49,363 nucleotides of DNA from JAZNQN01 sp045590195 (lineage in GTDB: Bacteria > Bacillota > Clostridia > UMGS1883 > UMGS1540): contig JAZNQN010000034.1 of the NCBI GenBank assembly GCA_045590195.1, positions 1 to 49,363 on the forward strand. The letters are read 5' to 3'. Under the pieces are notes generated by a model. It was given only the letters and a program-made list of their open reading frames with translations. It did no database searches and had not been told where the DNA came from. Both the position numbers and the translations under genes were made by a program. Numbering within the stretch: position 1 is the first letter of the stretch; each line of letters opens with the position of its first letter. This document shows positions 25,493-34,289 of the stretch, piece by piece.

Positions 25493-27264
25493 AAAGAATA
25501 TTTGCTTTAGTATTATCACTTTTAATAGTTTTTTCTGCTATGCCTTTTGTATCGGCAGAAGAAGATAAGAACACTGACCTCGAGTTTGCTATGGCTATGG
25601 GATTTATTGGAGAAAGCGAAGATATTTATCCCGACGATGTTTTAACAAGAATTCAGCTTGCTGAAATTTTTTACAACATTGTATTTGACAAAAATCTTCA
25701 GTTTGGCAAAGAATACGAAAGTGTTAATTTTCCTGATGTTCCGGAAGAGAAAAAACCAATTGTATCAATGGTTTACGGAATGGGCGTAATGCGCGGATAC
25801 TCTGACAGCGTTTTTGCTCCCGATGACCCGGTAACATACAGCCAGCTTATTAAAACTTTTGTTGCTTTCCTTGGATACGATGCCCTTGCACAGTTTCGTG
25901 GCGGATATCCTTCAGGTTACCTTACAGTAGCGGCAAATCTTAAAATTTTGCCTGAATACATAGTTTCTAACGACAGCGTTGCTACCATAGGTGCAGCTTG
26001 TGAGCTTCTTAAAAAATGCTCTGTTGTAGATATTGGTATTCCAACACCTGAAGGCGGATATTATGTAAAAGAAGGCGTTTCCTACCTTGAATATTATAAA
26101 GAAGTTAAGGTTGGAAAAGGAACTATCACAGGTAACTACCTTACAAATATTAACGAAGATGAACTTACAGGTTATTTTTCAGTTTTAATAAACGATGAAA
26201 AAATGTTTGTTGCAGGTACTGCGGCAGGTATTCAGAATTATCTCGGCTATGAAGTTTATGTATATTACGAAGATGTTGACAACGTTAAAACAATTGTTTA
26301 TTACGAGCTTGGCAACAACAGCATTTTAGAACTTTCGGCAGAGAAAATATCTTATGTTGCAAACAGAACAATTGCGTATTTTGAAGGCTTTGATACATTA
26401 AAAGTAAACATTTCTCAAACTGCTGATGTTTTGTATAACGGTTCACACCTTGCTTCATATACAGCAGCTGACATAAATCCGTTTGAAGCAGAAAATCTTG
26501 ATGGCAGCATTCGTCTGGTTGACAAAGATTTTGACAGCATTTACGATACAGTAATTGTAACAGCTTTTAAAACTTATGTTGTAAGAGACGTTGTAAACCT
26601 TAAGATATATAATGAATATATTCCAAGCGATGTTGTTAATATTTCAAACTACAAAGAAAGAAATATTGATATTGTAAACGTTATAGGCGAGCCTGTTGAG
26701 CCCGAGGCCATTAAAGCGGGCCACATTGTGAACGTTTGCTACGACAGAAGCGGAAATATTAAAAGAGTAATCGTTTCAAAAGACAGCATAATTGGTATGA
26801 TAGACGAAATTTCATATGTTGGCTCAAAAATTTCTGCTGTTAAAGTTGGCGGAACAACATTTGAAGTGGCTAACGGCTTAACACTTGTAGACAGTGCAAA
26901 CCGTTTGAAAGCCGGTTGCAATGTAAAGGTTTATATGAACTGTGAAAACAGAATTGCTGTTATTGATGTTGACAGCGAGTTTGTAAACGGATACACAAGA
27001 GGCCTTTTAATTGATATGGCAACAGAGGGTGGTGTTGGAAACAAAACTATCGTAAGACTTTTCCAGTCTGACGGGGCAATGCACGATTATACATTACCCG
27101 AAAGAGTAAATCTTGGCGGCACAATGGTTGACAGCTCAAGCCTTGAAAGCGGAGTGTTCGGCCTTGATACAGATGGCGAAGTACGCCGTCAGGTAATTTT
27201 ATTTAAACCTGATGAAGCAGAACCTACAATTATTAAAAATATTATTACTTATTATTACTGCTGA
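25489..27264 (+). CDS. SLH-like secreted protein, N-terminal fragment (frameshifted gene)
   Basis: 591 residues. TTG start at 25,489 with AGGAGGTGA 7 bases upstream, overlapping the preceding TGA. It has a signal peptide (MKRIFALVLSLLIVFSAMPFVSA) and three SLH-like repeats at about 30-70, 80-135 and 140-180 (FPDVPEE, YGMGVMRGYSDSVFAPDDPVT). A long beta-rich region follows with no family I can name. The natural product continues into the next frame: a 10-bp tandem duplication at 27,240-27,259 shifts the frame and adds the false end TYYYC. Removing one copy would give one protein of 890 residues ending at 28,171. Confidence 0.85.
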   Translation: MKRIFALVLSLLIVFSAMPFVSAEEDKNTDLEFAMAMGFIGESEDIYPDDVLTRIQLAEIFYNIVFDKNLQFGKEYESVNFPDVPEEKKPIVSMVYGMGVMRGYSDSVFAPDDPVTYSQLIKTFVAFLGYDALAQFRGGYPSGYLTVAANLKILPEYIVSNDSVATIGAACELLKKCSVVDIGIPTPEGGYYVKEGVSYLEYYKEVKVGKGTITGNYLTNINEDELTGYFSVLINDEKMFVAGTAAGIQNYLGYEVYVYYEDVDNVKTIVYYELGNNSILELSAEKISYVANRTIAYFEGFDTLKVNISQTADVLYNGSHLASYTAADINPFEAENLDGSIRLVDKDFDSIYDTVIVTAFKTYVVRDVVNLKIYNEYIPSDVVNISNYKERNIDIVNVIGEPVEPEAIKAGHIVNVCYDRSGNIKRVIVSKDSIIGMIDEISYVGSKISAVKVGGTTFEVANGLTLVDSANRLKAGCNVKVYMNCENRIAVIDVDSEFVNGYTRGLLIDMATEGGVGNKTIVRLFQSDGAMHDYTLPERVNLGGTMVDSSSLESGVFGLDTDGEVRRQVILFKPDEAEPTIIKNIITYYYC

Positions 27265-28171
27265 TACTTCCGGAAATTTCAGCGACGGATTTTATCAGTT
27301 CTATAATGCGTCTGGCGGAACAGTGTTCAGCTACAAAGGCGGTATGAGAACCTTCGACGATAAATTTGGCTATGACGTAAACTCCACACTCGTTATGGCT
27401 ATGCCTGAGCTTGCAAAAAGACATAACTATGAAGAATACACAGTTTCTGAAATGGGTGTAACAGAAGGCAGCTCAAGATCAGAACTTAATGCCTTAATTT
27501 ATGGTACTTCGAAAGATGGTCTTTTGGCTGATACAATTGTTATCGATGCAAGCAATGCAAGCACAACAATTACAGACCCTGATAAGAGACCTACTATGAT
27601 GATAGACCGAATTTCAGAAGTTTACGATGCTGAATCAGGCGAAATACGTGTGAAAGTAAACGGTACATACATTGAAGCTACAACAGCATACACAGGCGGA
27701 TTTACTACAACAAGAGAGGCCTTGCTTGAAGCTTGTGGCGGAAAAATGCCACAGCAGGGCGATATTTACCGTTGGCAGTATTTCAGAACAACCGGCGAAA
27801 TTAAAAAATTCAACAGTAGTTATGACTTTGTAATTTTTGACAAAGCTGAAAAAGAACTTTGCAATGGAGAAAATCCAAAAACATATCCTGATACTTGCGC
27901 ATTTAACTATGGTAAAGTTATAGAGAAAAACGGACCTATGATTAAAGTTGAGCTTTATAACTCAACAAGGGATAAAAAGGTTTATATGCTCAATGCCGGC
28001 TATTACAGATTTATTGAGCACAGAGAAACAAAAAAAGGCGAAGTTCAGATTTCGGTAAAAGATTATGAATGCATTTTGCCTGAGTCGACTAACCCCGATA
28101 ATCCTTCTGAGGTAATTGTATTCCACAGAGCTTCGGGTATTGGCGTATTTATTTATAATAAGGAGGTTTGA
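27212..28171 (+). CDS. SLH-like secreted protein, C-terminal fragment (frameshifted gene)
   Basis: This is the downstream part of the split SLH-like gene. Authentic sequence begins right after the duplication at 27,260 (ADTSGNFSDGFYQFYN); the bases before that in this frame give an unnatural Leu/Ile-rich start, and the ATG at 27,212 has no ribosome-binding site. The fragment is beta-rich with repeated short modules (KVIEKNGPMIKVELYN) like those in the first half. It has no signal peptide of its own and would not be exported alone. It ends 4 bases before the start of the heparinase-like gene. Confidence 0.7.
   Translation: MKQNLQLLKILLLIITADTSGNFSDGFYQFYNASGGTVFSYKGGMRTFDDKFGYDVNSTLVMAMPELAKRHNYEEYTVSEMGVTEGSSRSELNALIYGTSKDGLLADTIVIDASNASTTITDPDKRPTMMIDRISEVYDAESGEIRVKVNGTYIEATTAYTGGFTTTREALLEACGGKMPQQGDIYRWQYFRTTGEIKKFNSSYDFVIFDKAEKELCNGENPKTYPDTCAFNYGKVIEKNGPMIKVELYNSTRDKKVYMLNAGYYRFIEHRETKKGEVQISVKDYECILPESTNPDNPSEVIVFHRASGIGVFIYNKEV
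27240..27259 (+). repeat. 10-bp tandem duplication causing a frameshift
   Basis: TATTATTACT occurs twice with no gap (27,240-27,249 and 27,250-27,259). With one copy the reading frame joins as IIKNIITADTSG, linking both halves of the SLH-like protein. It could be a slipped-strand mutation, a reversible phase switch, or an assembly error. Confidence 0.9.
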
Positions 28172-28175
28172 TGAT

Positions 28176-31100
28176 ATGAAAAAATTATTAGTATTTCTTT
28201 TAAGCTTAATATTTTTAGTTAGCAATCTTACCGCCTTTGCAGAGCCAAAATACGAAATTGAGTATGGCGGAATTATAAACAGCCCTGAAATGAAAGAGCT
28301 TGTTAAAAGCCAGATTGTAAGAAACGAAAAGCTTCTTTATCCACCTGATGAACACCCTTATCTTCTTGTAAATGATGAGTTTATAGCAAATCTTAAAGCA
28401 AATAAAGATGACGAAAACTATAAAACAGGTTATGATTACCAGCTTGACCTTGCAACAAGACCTTTGCCGGCGCAGCCTGAAGGCGGAATTTTGTCGACAG
28501 CCATTTCTGACCAGCTTAATGCCCGCGCATTTATGTATGTAATGGGCGAGGTTGACAAAAAACACGCAAGAGAAACAGTTGCCTATGCAATTGAATACAT
28601 TAAAAATGCTCAAACTGCAAAAACATATTCAATTGATATTTACAAAGATTTTGGTAACCAGGCAATTATGTGTGGCGCCTTTATTTACGACTGGTGCTAC
28701 GATGTAATGAAAGAAGGCCAGAAATCAGAGCTTGCTGAAGCTATAAAAAGGCATATGAATGACAAAGTTCAGCATTGTCGCCCCGACAACGTTGCGTCGT
28801 GGAGTGATATCAACGGCTACGCAGTTGGTCAGCCAATTATTTATAACAGCTTTGCAACTGCTGCCCTTTACGATATTTATCCTGATATGTACGAAGATAT
28901 TATGGGCAAAGTTTTAGGCTCAATGGCTGAAATTTCTAAAATTTACGGCGAAGCCGGAGCTTTAACCGATGCATCTACTGCATATTCTCGTGAGTATTAC
29001 ACATATCACGTTGAGCTTATGTTCCAGAGAATGGGCCACGATATAAGAGAAATTTACGGCAAGCAGCTTCCTGTAGGTTACCGATTAATGTATGGCCGTG
29101 TGCCTTACGGTGGGTTCCTCAAAACAGGCGATACATTCGGCTTTATTGATTACAAATACGGTAACTATATTAACTCTGTAGACACAGGTTATGATATGGG
29201 CCTTTTGCAGGTAATGTTTGAAGATCCGTATCTTAAACATTTCCATCAGAGAAGCGGATACAATAGCAGAACACTTTTAAACCTTTTGCTTTATAAGAGC
29301 AGTCACGAGGCAAAAACTCCCGATGATTTGCCCCTTGCCTTTGAGGTTTACGAACCAAGAAGCGAAATTATTCACAAAACTTCATGGCAGGAAGGCCTTG
29401 ATTCGCCACAGGTTACAGCATATATGAATATGAACAATCGCCGAAGCGGTGACCACGACCACGCTGAACTTGGCTCCTTCCAGATTTACTACAAGGGTCC
29501 TCTTTCAATGCCGGGCGGCCAGTACTACGGTACAGGCTGGGGTAAAGGACACTGGAAAAACTACCTTACAAGGTCGGTTTCCAAAAACGTAATGCTCCTT
29601 CGTGACCCTTCGGAAAAGTTCTATTATGGTACTAACCCGGCCGATGCCAACGATGGCGGACAAAGAATGGTTGCAAACAAAAACGGCGGTCTTGTTATTG
29701 ATAAAACTGAAGAGCATATGTCAGACTTTAACCTTTGGGCAACAACCGAAGGAACCTATATTGGCCCTAACGAAATGACACCTGCTTTCTCATATATTAA
29801 GGGTGACCTTACCCGTGCTTATTCCGAAAACAAAATGGAAAGCTATAAGAGAAGCATGGTATTTATGGATACATTTAACGAAACTTATCCCGGCGTTATG
29901 GTTGTGTTCGACCGTATGGTTTCGAAAAATGCATCGTTCCCGAAAACATGGCTCCTTCAGGCAGTTGCCGAGCCGCATATTGAAGGAAATAAAGTTACAA
30001 TTATAAATACTGAAAGCGAGCCTAAGGCAAACGGTAAGCTTGTAAATACTACACTTTATCCTGAAGAAGTTACTATTGAATCCGTTGGCGGCATTGCAGA
30101 TTACGTTTCTGATGGTCAGTCATGGAACGATACCGACCCTGTATCAGCTTGTACAATTTACCAGAGCGGTTACAGAGCAGAGGTTAAACCTGTAAAAGCA
30201 CAGGAAGAGGATATTTTCCTTAATGCTATGTACATTGCCGATGGTGATAGTAAAGCTCCCGACCTTGAAATGAAAAAGCTTGAAGATGATATTTTCATGG
30301 GCGTTGCTACACTTGACAGACAGGTAATGTTTGCAAAAAGCGGCGAAAGCCAGAGCGAAGAATTTACAATTGATGTTACAAACAACAACACCGGCGGAGA
30401 AATGATGGTTTTAGTTGGCGATGTGGCAGTTGGCAAATGGGAAGTTTCGGGCGCAGGCAAAACAATCACAGTAGAGTCAAAAGAAACTGACAGCTGTATC
30501 GTATTTAAAGGTGCTCCCGGCAAATATATTGTTAAACCTGCAAATGCAGAAACTGCGGTAACTGAAATTTCATGGCCTCAGGCAGAAAAAGAAAAAATAG
30601 GCGATTTTGCAATTTATGTTGGTAACACATATCAGTATATGCGCGATCCTAATAAACTTGTAAACGGCGTTCCATATTTCTCAGATAAATTTATAAATAA
30701 CAGTACTTATGCAAAAGCTGTAAGAGATGGTAACAGCCTTACAATTACTGCGGCTGACGGAAAAGTTTTAAAACTTACCGCAGGCAGCAACGAATATACC
30801 GTTTCAACACCTAAAGCTACAACAACTTACGCTATGCCAAATGCACCATTTATTGATGAAAATGGTATTTTCTACTTAACCTATGGCGAAAAATTTGGTG
30901 ACAACATTGGCGCTACATTTAACTATGTACCTTCAGGTAAAGTTCTTACAGTTAAATTAGTTGAATATACTTCCACTTCAAAAATTGGCCAGCTTACAGG
31001 CGTTGATGAAAGCAAAGTTTTAGAGCCAATTTCAATGGATTGCAGTACTGACGACGGTAATACTGTTAAAAATATTAACGACCGTGACCTTACAACTCGT

Positions 31101-31415
31101 TGGTCCTCAGTTCAGGGCGATGGCGAGTGGGCATCATTTGAAATGGGTTCAGAACCTGTTGCAATGAGCGCTGTTCAGATTGCCTGGTACAACGGTGACA
31201 AACGTAACTGGAAGTTTGATATTCAAATTTCAAATGACGGCGAAACCTGGACAGATGTACTTACCGGTATGAAGAGCGCAGGTAAATCGGTTGAAGTTGA
31301 AACATTTAAACTTCCTGAAGGCACAAAGGCAAGATACATCCGTTATATGGGCCACGGCGAAGAAGTTACAAAATCGTTCTACAACTCAGTAACAGAGTTC
31401 TTAGTTCTTAAGTAA
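28176..31415 (+). CDS. heparinase II/III-like polysaccharide lyase with C-terminal F5/8C domain, secreted
   Basis: 1,079 residues from the ATG at 28,176, which has AGGAGG 9 bases upstream; earlier in-frame codons overlap the previous gene. Signal peptide MKKLLVFLLSLIFLVSNLTAFA. Residues 100-400 form the alpha/alpha-toroid of uronate lyases. The beta-sandwich heparinase II/III domain follows with the diagnostic DHDHAELGSFQIYY near residue 425. A linker of beta domains leads to an F5/8 type C (CBM32-like) domain at about 951-1079 (DRDLTTRWSS to ARYIRYMG). It likely cleaves an acidic polysaccharide at the cell surface; the exact glycan is not readable. No SLH domain of its own, so attachment may depend on its partners. 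Confidence 0.88.
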   Translation: MKKLLVFLLSLIFLVSNLTAFAEPKYEIEYGGIINSPEMKELVKSQIVRNEKLLYPPDEHPYLLVNDEFIANLKANKDDENYKTGYDYQLDLATRPLPAQPEGGILSTAISDQLNARAFMYVMGEVDKKHARETVAYAIEYIKNAQTAKTYSIDIYKDFGNQAIMCGAFIYDWCYDVMKEGQKSELAEAIKRHMNDKVQHCRPDNVASWSDINGYAVGQPIIYNSFATAALYDIYPDMYEDIMGKVLGSMAEISKIYGEAGALTDASTAYSREYYTYHVELMFQRMGHDIREIYGKQLPVGYRLMYGRVPYGGFLKTGDTFGFIDYKYGNYINSVDTGYDMGLLQVMFEDPYLKHFHQRSGYNSRTLLNLLLYKSSHEAKTPDDLPLAFEVYEPRSEIIHKTSWQEGLDSPQVTAYMNMNNRRSGDHDHAELGSFQIYYKGPLSMPGGQYYGTGWGKGHWKNYLTRSVSKNVMLLRDPSEKFYYGTNPADANDGGQRMVANKNGGLVIDKTEEHMSDFNLWATTEGTYIGPNEMTPAFSYIKGDLTRAYSENKMESYKRSMVFMDTFNETYPGVMVVFDRMVSKNASFPKTWLLQAVAEPHIEGNKVTIINTESEPKANGKLVNTTLYPEEVTIESVGGIADYVSDGQSWNDTDPVSACTIYQSGYRAEVKPVKAQEEDIFLNAMYIADGDSKAPDLEMKKLEDDIFMGVATLDRQVMFAKSGESQSEEFTIDVTNNNTGGEMMVLVGDVAVGKWEVSGAGKTITVESKETDSCIVFKGAPGKYIVKPANAETAVTEISWPQAEKEKIGDFAIYVGNTYQYMRDPNKLVNGVPYFSDKFINNSTYAKAVRDGNSLTITAADGKVLKLTAGSNEYTVSTPKATTTYAMPNAPFIDENGIFYLTYGEKFGDNIGATFNYVPSGKVLTVKLVEYTSTSKIGQLTGVDESKVLEPISMDCSTDDGNTVKNINDRDLTTRWSSVQGDGEWASFEMGSEPVAMSAVQIAWYNGDKRNWKFDIQISNDGETWTDVLTGMKSAGKSVEVETFKLPEGTKARYIRYMGHGEEVTKSFYNSVTEFLVLK

Positions 31416-31434
31416 TATGAAAGGAGCTAAATTT

Positions 31435-32985
31435 ATGAAAAGAATATTATCACTTATAGTTTTAACTGCTGTTCTTTTTACGATAGAAATTCCTGCTTTT
31501 GCGGCAGAAAGAACAACTTTTGAAATTGAAGAAAAAACTTATTACGACATAAATGTTCCTTTTGATGTTACAATTGGTATAGGAACTGATTATGACAAAG
31601 CAGAAATTTTAGTTGACGATACGGTAGTAGCCTCCTATGAAGGAGGCGCTGCCGAAGAAATTTCGGAAGAGCTTAGTTTAGACGGCAAAGTAAATTATCT
31701 TGGCAACGTAAAAATTTCGGCCAAAGTATATTATGGCGAAGAAGTTGACATGCTTTCAAAAAATATACTTATAACAAAGCTTGGCGAAAGCATAAATGCT
31801 TTTAAAGAAGATTTTTCAGCTGAAAACAGTGTGTACTGTGGATTTATATATAACCTTAGTGGTAATGGACCATTCCAGGCACATACTTTTGAAGATGGAA
31901 ACAAAGCTATTAAATTTGTTTTTGACCAGAGTTATAAAGTGGATAGTCAGCCATTTCTTACAAAGGATGGGATGAGAGTACCGGCAGGCTCACTTATTAC
32001 AATGCAGTTTGATGTATACTTCAGCAGTAACGACTGTTATATGATATTTGAAACAAGATATTATGATGAAACTACTAAGAAAAACGAATATCCGAAAGAT
32101 GGCTCCGGTACCAGACCTGCTATAACCTTGTTTACAAAGGCCGATAAAACTATTGGCGGAAATCCTGTTAAGGCAGAAACATGGTATACCTGTAAATATG
32201 AAATGGATACAATTACAAAAGGCCTTAAAATTTACATTAAAGAAAGAGATGCGGCGGAATTTAATCTTGAATACACATATCCAAACTTTGTAAGTTATGG
32301 CCTTAACCAGATCAGACCAACATTTCAGTGTACATCTAATACAGGCGCATTTACCGCTGTTGACAACTTTACAGTTGATTATATAGGTCAGGTGCCGCAG
32401 TGGTATGCAAAGCCTTCTTTTGAAAATGCTGAGGGAAGCGCAGTCAGTGCCGGAAATGTACCGATTGAAGGCGGCAAAATAAACCTTGGATTTTCAAAGG
32501 GAATGGATATTACAGATGGCAGCATTTTAATTAAAAACGAAGCGGATGACAGCATTTCGGCTACATCATCTTATAACGAAACTTCATTTGTTTATAATGC
32601 GTCCCCTGTAAAACTTCGCTACGGCAGCCTTTATTCAGTTGTATTTGATGAAAACTTAAAATCAATCGACGGAAACAGCGCACTTACAGGCAACAAAATA
32701 AGCTTTTTAACAGCAAAATACCCTGTAAATATTTCTATGGCAACAAAAACATCGGATGGGGTTAACATTATTGTTAACAATGCAGGAACGGCTGTAGATG
32801 AAAAAATTGCAGTTTGCTGCTACGATGCAAATGGAGCACAGCTTGAATATAACCTTGCTGCAATTGAAGCAGACGGAGATATGGATGTTGTTTTACAAAA
32901 TGCGGCAGCGGCTGACAAAATTGTAATTTACGTATTAAGCGCTGCAACAGGTGGCGAAATTTACGAAATTTACACAGTTGAATAA
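31435..32985 (+). CDS. secreted protein with Big_5-like Ig domain
   Basis: 516 residues from the ATG at 31,435, which has AAAGGAG upstream; an in-frame ATG at 31,417 is too close to the previous stop and lacks a site. Signal peptide MKRILSLIVLTAVLFTIEIPAFAA. Then come an Ig-like region (30-120), a jelly-roll or concanavalin-like domain (about 130-320, with PAGSLITMQFDVYF), a Big_5/SbsA-type Ig domain (about 325-432, INLGFSKGMD to LKSIDGNSALTGNKISF), and a final beta domain. It is probably a non-catalytic glycan-binding partner of the lyase. Last gene of the operon. Confidence 0.82.
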   Translation: MKRILSLIVLTAVLFTIEIPAFAAERTTFEIEEKTYYDINVPFDVTIGIGTDYDKAEILVDDTVVASYEGGAAEEISEELSLDGKVNYLGNVKISAKVYYGEEVDMLSKNILITKLGESINAFKEDFSAENSVYCGFIYNLSGNGPFQAHTFEDGNKAIKFVFDQSYKVDSQPFLTKDGMRVPAGSLITMQFDVYFSSNDCYMIFETRYYDETTKKNEYPKDGSGTRPAITLFTKADKTIGGNPVKAETWYTCKYEMDTITKGLKIYIKERDAAEFNLEYTYPNFVSYGLNQIRPTFQCTSNTGAFTAVDNFTVDYIGQVPQWYAKPSFENAEGSAVSAGNVPIEGGKINLGFSKGMDITDGSILIKNEADDSISATSSYNETSFVYNASPVKLRYGSLYSVVFDENLKSIDGNSALTGNKISFLTAKYPVNISMATKTSDGVNIIVNNAGTAVDEKIAVCCYDANGAQLEYNLAAIEADGDMDVVLQNAAAADKIVIYVLSAATGGEIYEIYTVE

Positions 32986-32991
32986 TTTTAT

Positions 32992-33020
32992 GGCCCTCTC
33001 AATTTGGAGAGGGCCTTTTT
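32992..33020 (+). terminator. intrinsic terminator closing the SLH/lyase operon
   Basis: GGCCCTCTC pairs perfectly with GAGAGGGCC (loop AATTTG), followed by five Ts, 7 bases after the last stop codon. The downstream riboswitch promoter starts 4 bases later. Confidence 0.95.
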
Positions 33021-33023
33021 ATA

Positions 33024-33052
33024 TTGACATATGCTTAAAAATATGATAGTAT
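33024..33052 (+). promoter_or_regulatory. promoter of the cobalamin-riboswitch ECF operon
   Basis: TTGACA (33,024-33,029), 17 bases, TAGTAT (33,047-33,052). It lies about 25 bases before the riboswitch fold, as expected. Confidence 0.8.
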
Positions 33053-33071
33053 TCTTATAGAATTTAATATA

Positions 33072-33275
33072 TCACACAAAGTGTTGGCCATGCCGCAGAA
33101 AAGGCCTGGCCGGTGAAAAGGGAATGGGGTGAGAATCCCCTGCGATAACTGTCGGTGTATGTGCTGAAAATTTTATGTTCGTTGGCGAAAGCCGGTCATT
33201 GGGAAACTGAGAAGGCAGGGCATAAAGTTGCAAAGCTAAGGCTTTATATGGCATAAGCCACAAGACCTGCTTTGG
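33072..33275 (+). ncRNA. cobalamin (B12) riboswitch
   Basis: Core elements appear in order: GCCGGTGAAAAGGGAA, GGTGAGAATCCCC, the AACTGT segment, GGGAAACTGAGAAGGCA, and the B12 box AAGCCACAAGACCTGC (33,255-33,270). Downstream, ATTACTGC/GCAGTAAT with a short T run (33,277-33,318) and a strong terminator at 33,354-33,387 form the likely expression platform. Binding of a cobalamin should switch off the ECF transporter genes. This indicates that the transporter carries cobalamin or a corrinoid precursor, since these riboswitches rarely sit before other vitamins. Confidence 0.92.
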
Positions 33276-33353
33276 TATTACTGCGTAAGTGCCCTCCGGG
33301 TATAGCAGTAATGTTTTTGCAGTGGGCAAATTGTGAAATCACAGAAATATCAG

Positions 33354-33387
33354 CTGTGGTAATTTTTAAAATTACCGCAGTTTTTTT
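33354..33387 (+). terminator. riboswitch-linked intrinsic terminator before ecfT
   Basis: A hairpin of about 12 bp (CTGTGGTAATTTT with AAAATTACCGCAG, one G-T pair) followed by seven Ts, just upstream of the ecfT ribosome-binding site. A terminator before the first gene of a riboswitch operon fits premature termination when ligand is bound. Confidence 0.85.
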
Positions 33388-33404
33388 GTATTGGTGAAAA
33401 AGAT

Positions 33405-34289
33405 ATGAACGAATTTAAAACTTATCATCCTGCAGTAAATTTCATATACTTTTTGTTTGTTATCGGGTTTTCAATGTTTTTTATGCATCCTTTGTGCCTT
33501 TTAACATCTTTTTTGTGTGCTTTTTTATACCTTTTCATATTAAAGGGGAAAAAAGCATTTAAAAGCCTTATAATGTATATTCCGCTTATGCTGATAATGG
33601 CGCTTTTAAACCCTTTGTTTAATCACGAAGGGGCAACAATAATTTTGTATTTTCGGGGCGGAAACCCCCTAACGATGGAATCGGTTATATATGGATTTGC
33701 CGCATCGTTTATGATTATATCGGTTATAATGTGGTTTTCCTGCTACAATGAAGTTATGACAAGCGACAAATTTATTTATTTGTTTGGTAAAGTAATTCCT
33801 TCACTTTCGCTTGTTTTTTCTATGACACTTCGCTTTGTGCCTCGGTTTATAGCGCAGTTTAAAACTTTTGCAAGCGCACAAAGAGGAATTGGGCGCGATT
33901 TTTCTGAAGGAAATATAATAAAAAGGGCCAAAAGCGGCCTTACAATTTTATCAGCCACTACAACATGGGCAATGGAAAACTCAATCGACACGGCCGACAG
34001 CATGAAAGCACGTGGATATGGGCTACCCGGCAGAACCGCGTTTTCTGTTTTTAAATTTGAAAAGCGGGATGTAAAAGCGCTTATATTTATTTTGATTTTC
34101 GGGTTATATGTTTTAGGCGGAAGCATAGCAGGGGGAATGAATTATTCATATTTCCCCAAAATGGTCGGAGGAGAGTTATCGTTTTTTTCAGTTAGTATTT
34201 TTGCGGCATATTTTGCCCTTTGCATATGCCCTGTTATAATTGAAATCTGGGAGGTGAAACGATGGAACAAATTAAAGTCGACAATTTAA
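33405..34289 (+). CDS. ecfT: ECF transporter transmembrane component EcfT (CbiQ family)
   Basis: 294 residues with about five to six membrane helices. The coupling region contains the family's Ala-Arg-Gly signature (SMKARGYGLPGR) after residues FVPRFIAQFKTFASAQRGIGRDF. EcfT joins the substrate-binding S component to the two ATPases in the inner membrane. GGTGA precedes the ATG. It overlaps the next gene by 28 bases, so the two are translationally coupled. Expressed under the cobalamin riboswitch. Confidence 0.9.
   Translation: MNEFKTYHPAVNFIYFLFVIGFSMFFMHPLCLLTSFLCAFLYLFILKGKKAFKSLIMYIPLMLIMALLNPLFNHEGATIILYFRGGNPLTMESVIYGFAASFMIISVIMWFSCYNEVMTSDKFIYLFGKVIPSLSLVFSMTLRFVPRFIAQFKTFASAQRGIGRDFSEGNIIKRAKSGLTILSATTTWAMENSIDTADSMKARGYGLPGRTAFSVFKFEKRDVKALIFILIFGLYVLGGSIAGGMNYSYFPKMVGGELSFFSVSIFAAYFALCICPVIIEIWEVKRWNKLKSTI

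Noticed and set aside
27212..27264. Programmed ribosomal frameshift in the SLH-like gene
   Set aside because: The exact 10-bp tandem duplication explains the frame change fully; no need for a programmed shift.
33072..33329. Minus-strand ORF across the riboswitch
   Set aside because: It is the antisense shadow of a clear cobalamin riboswitch and has no ribosome-binding site.
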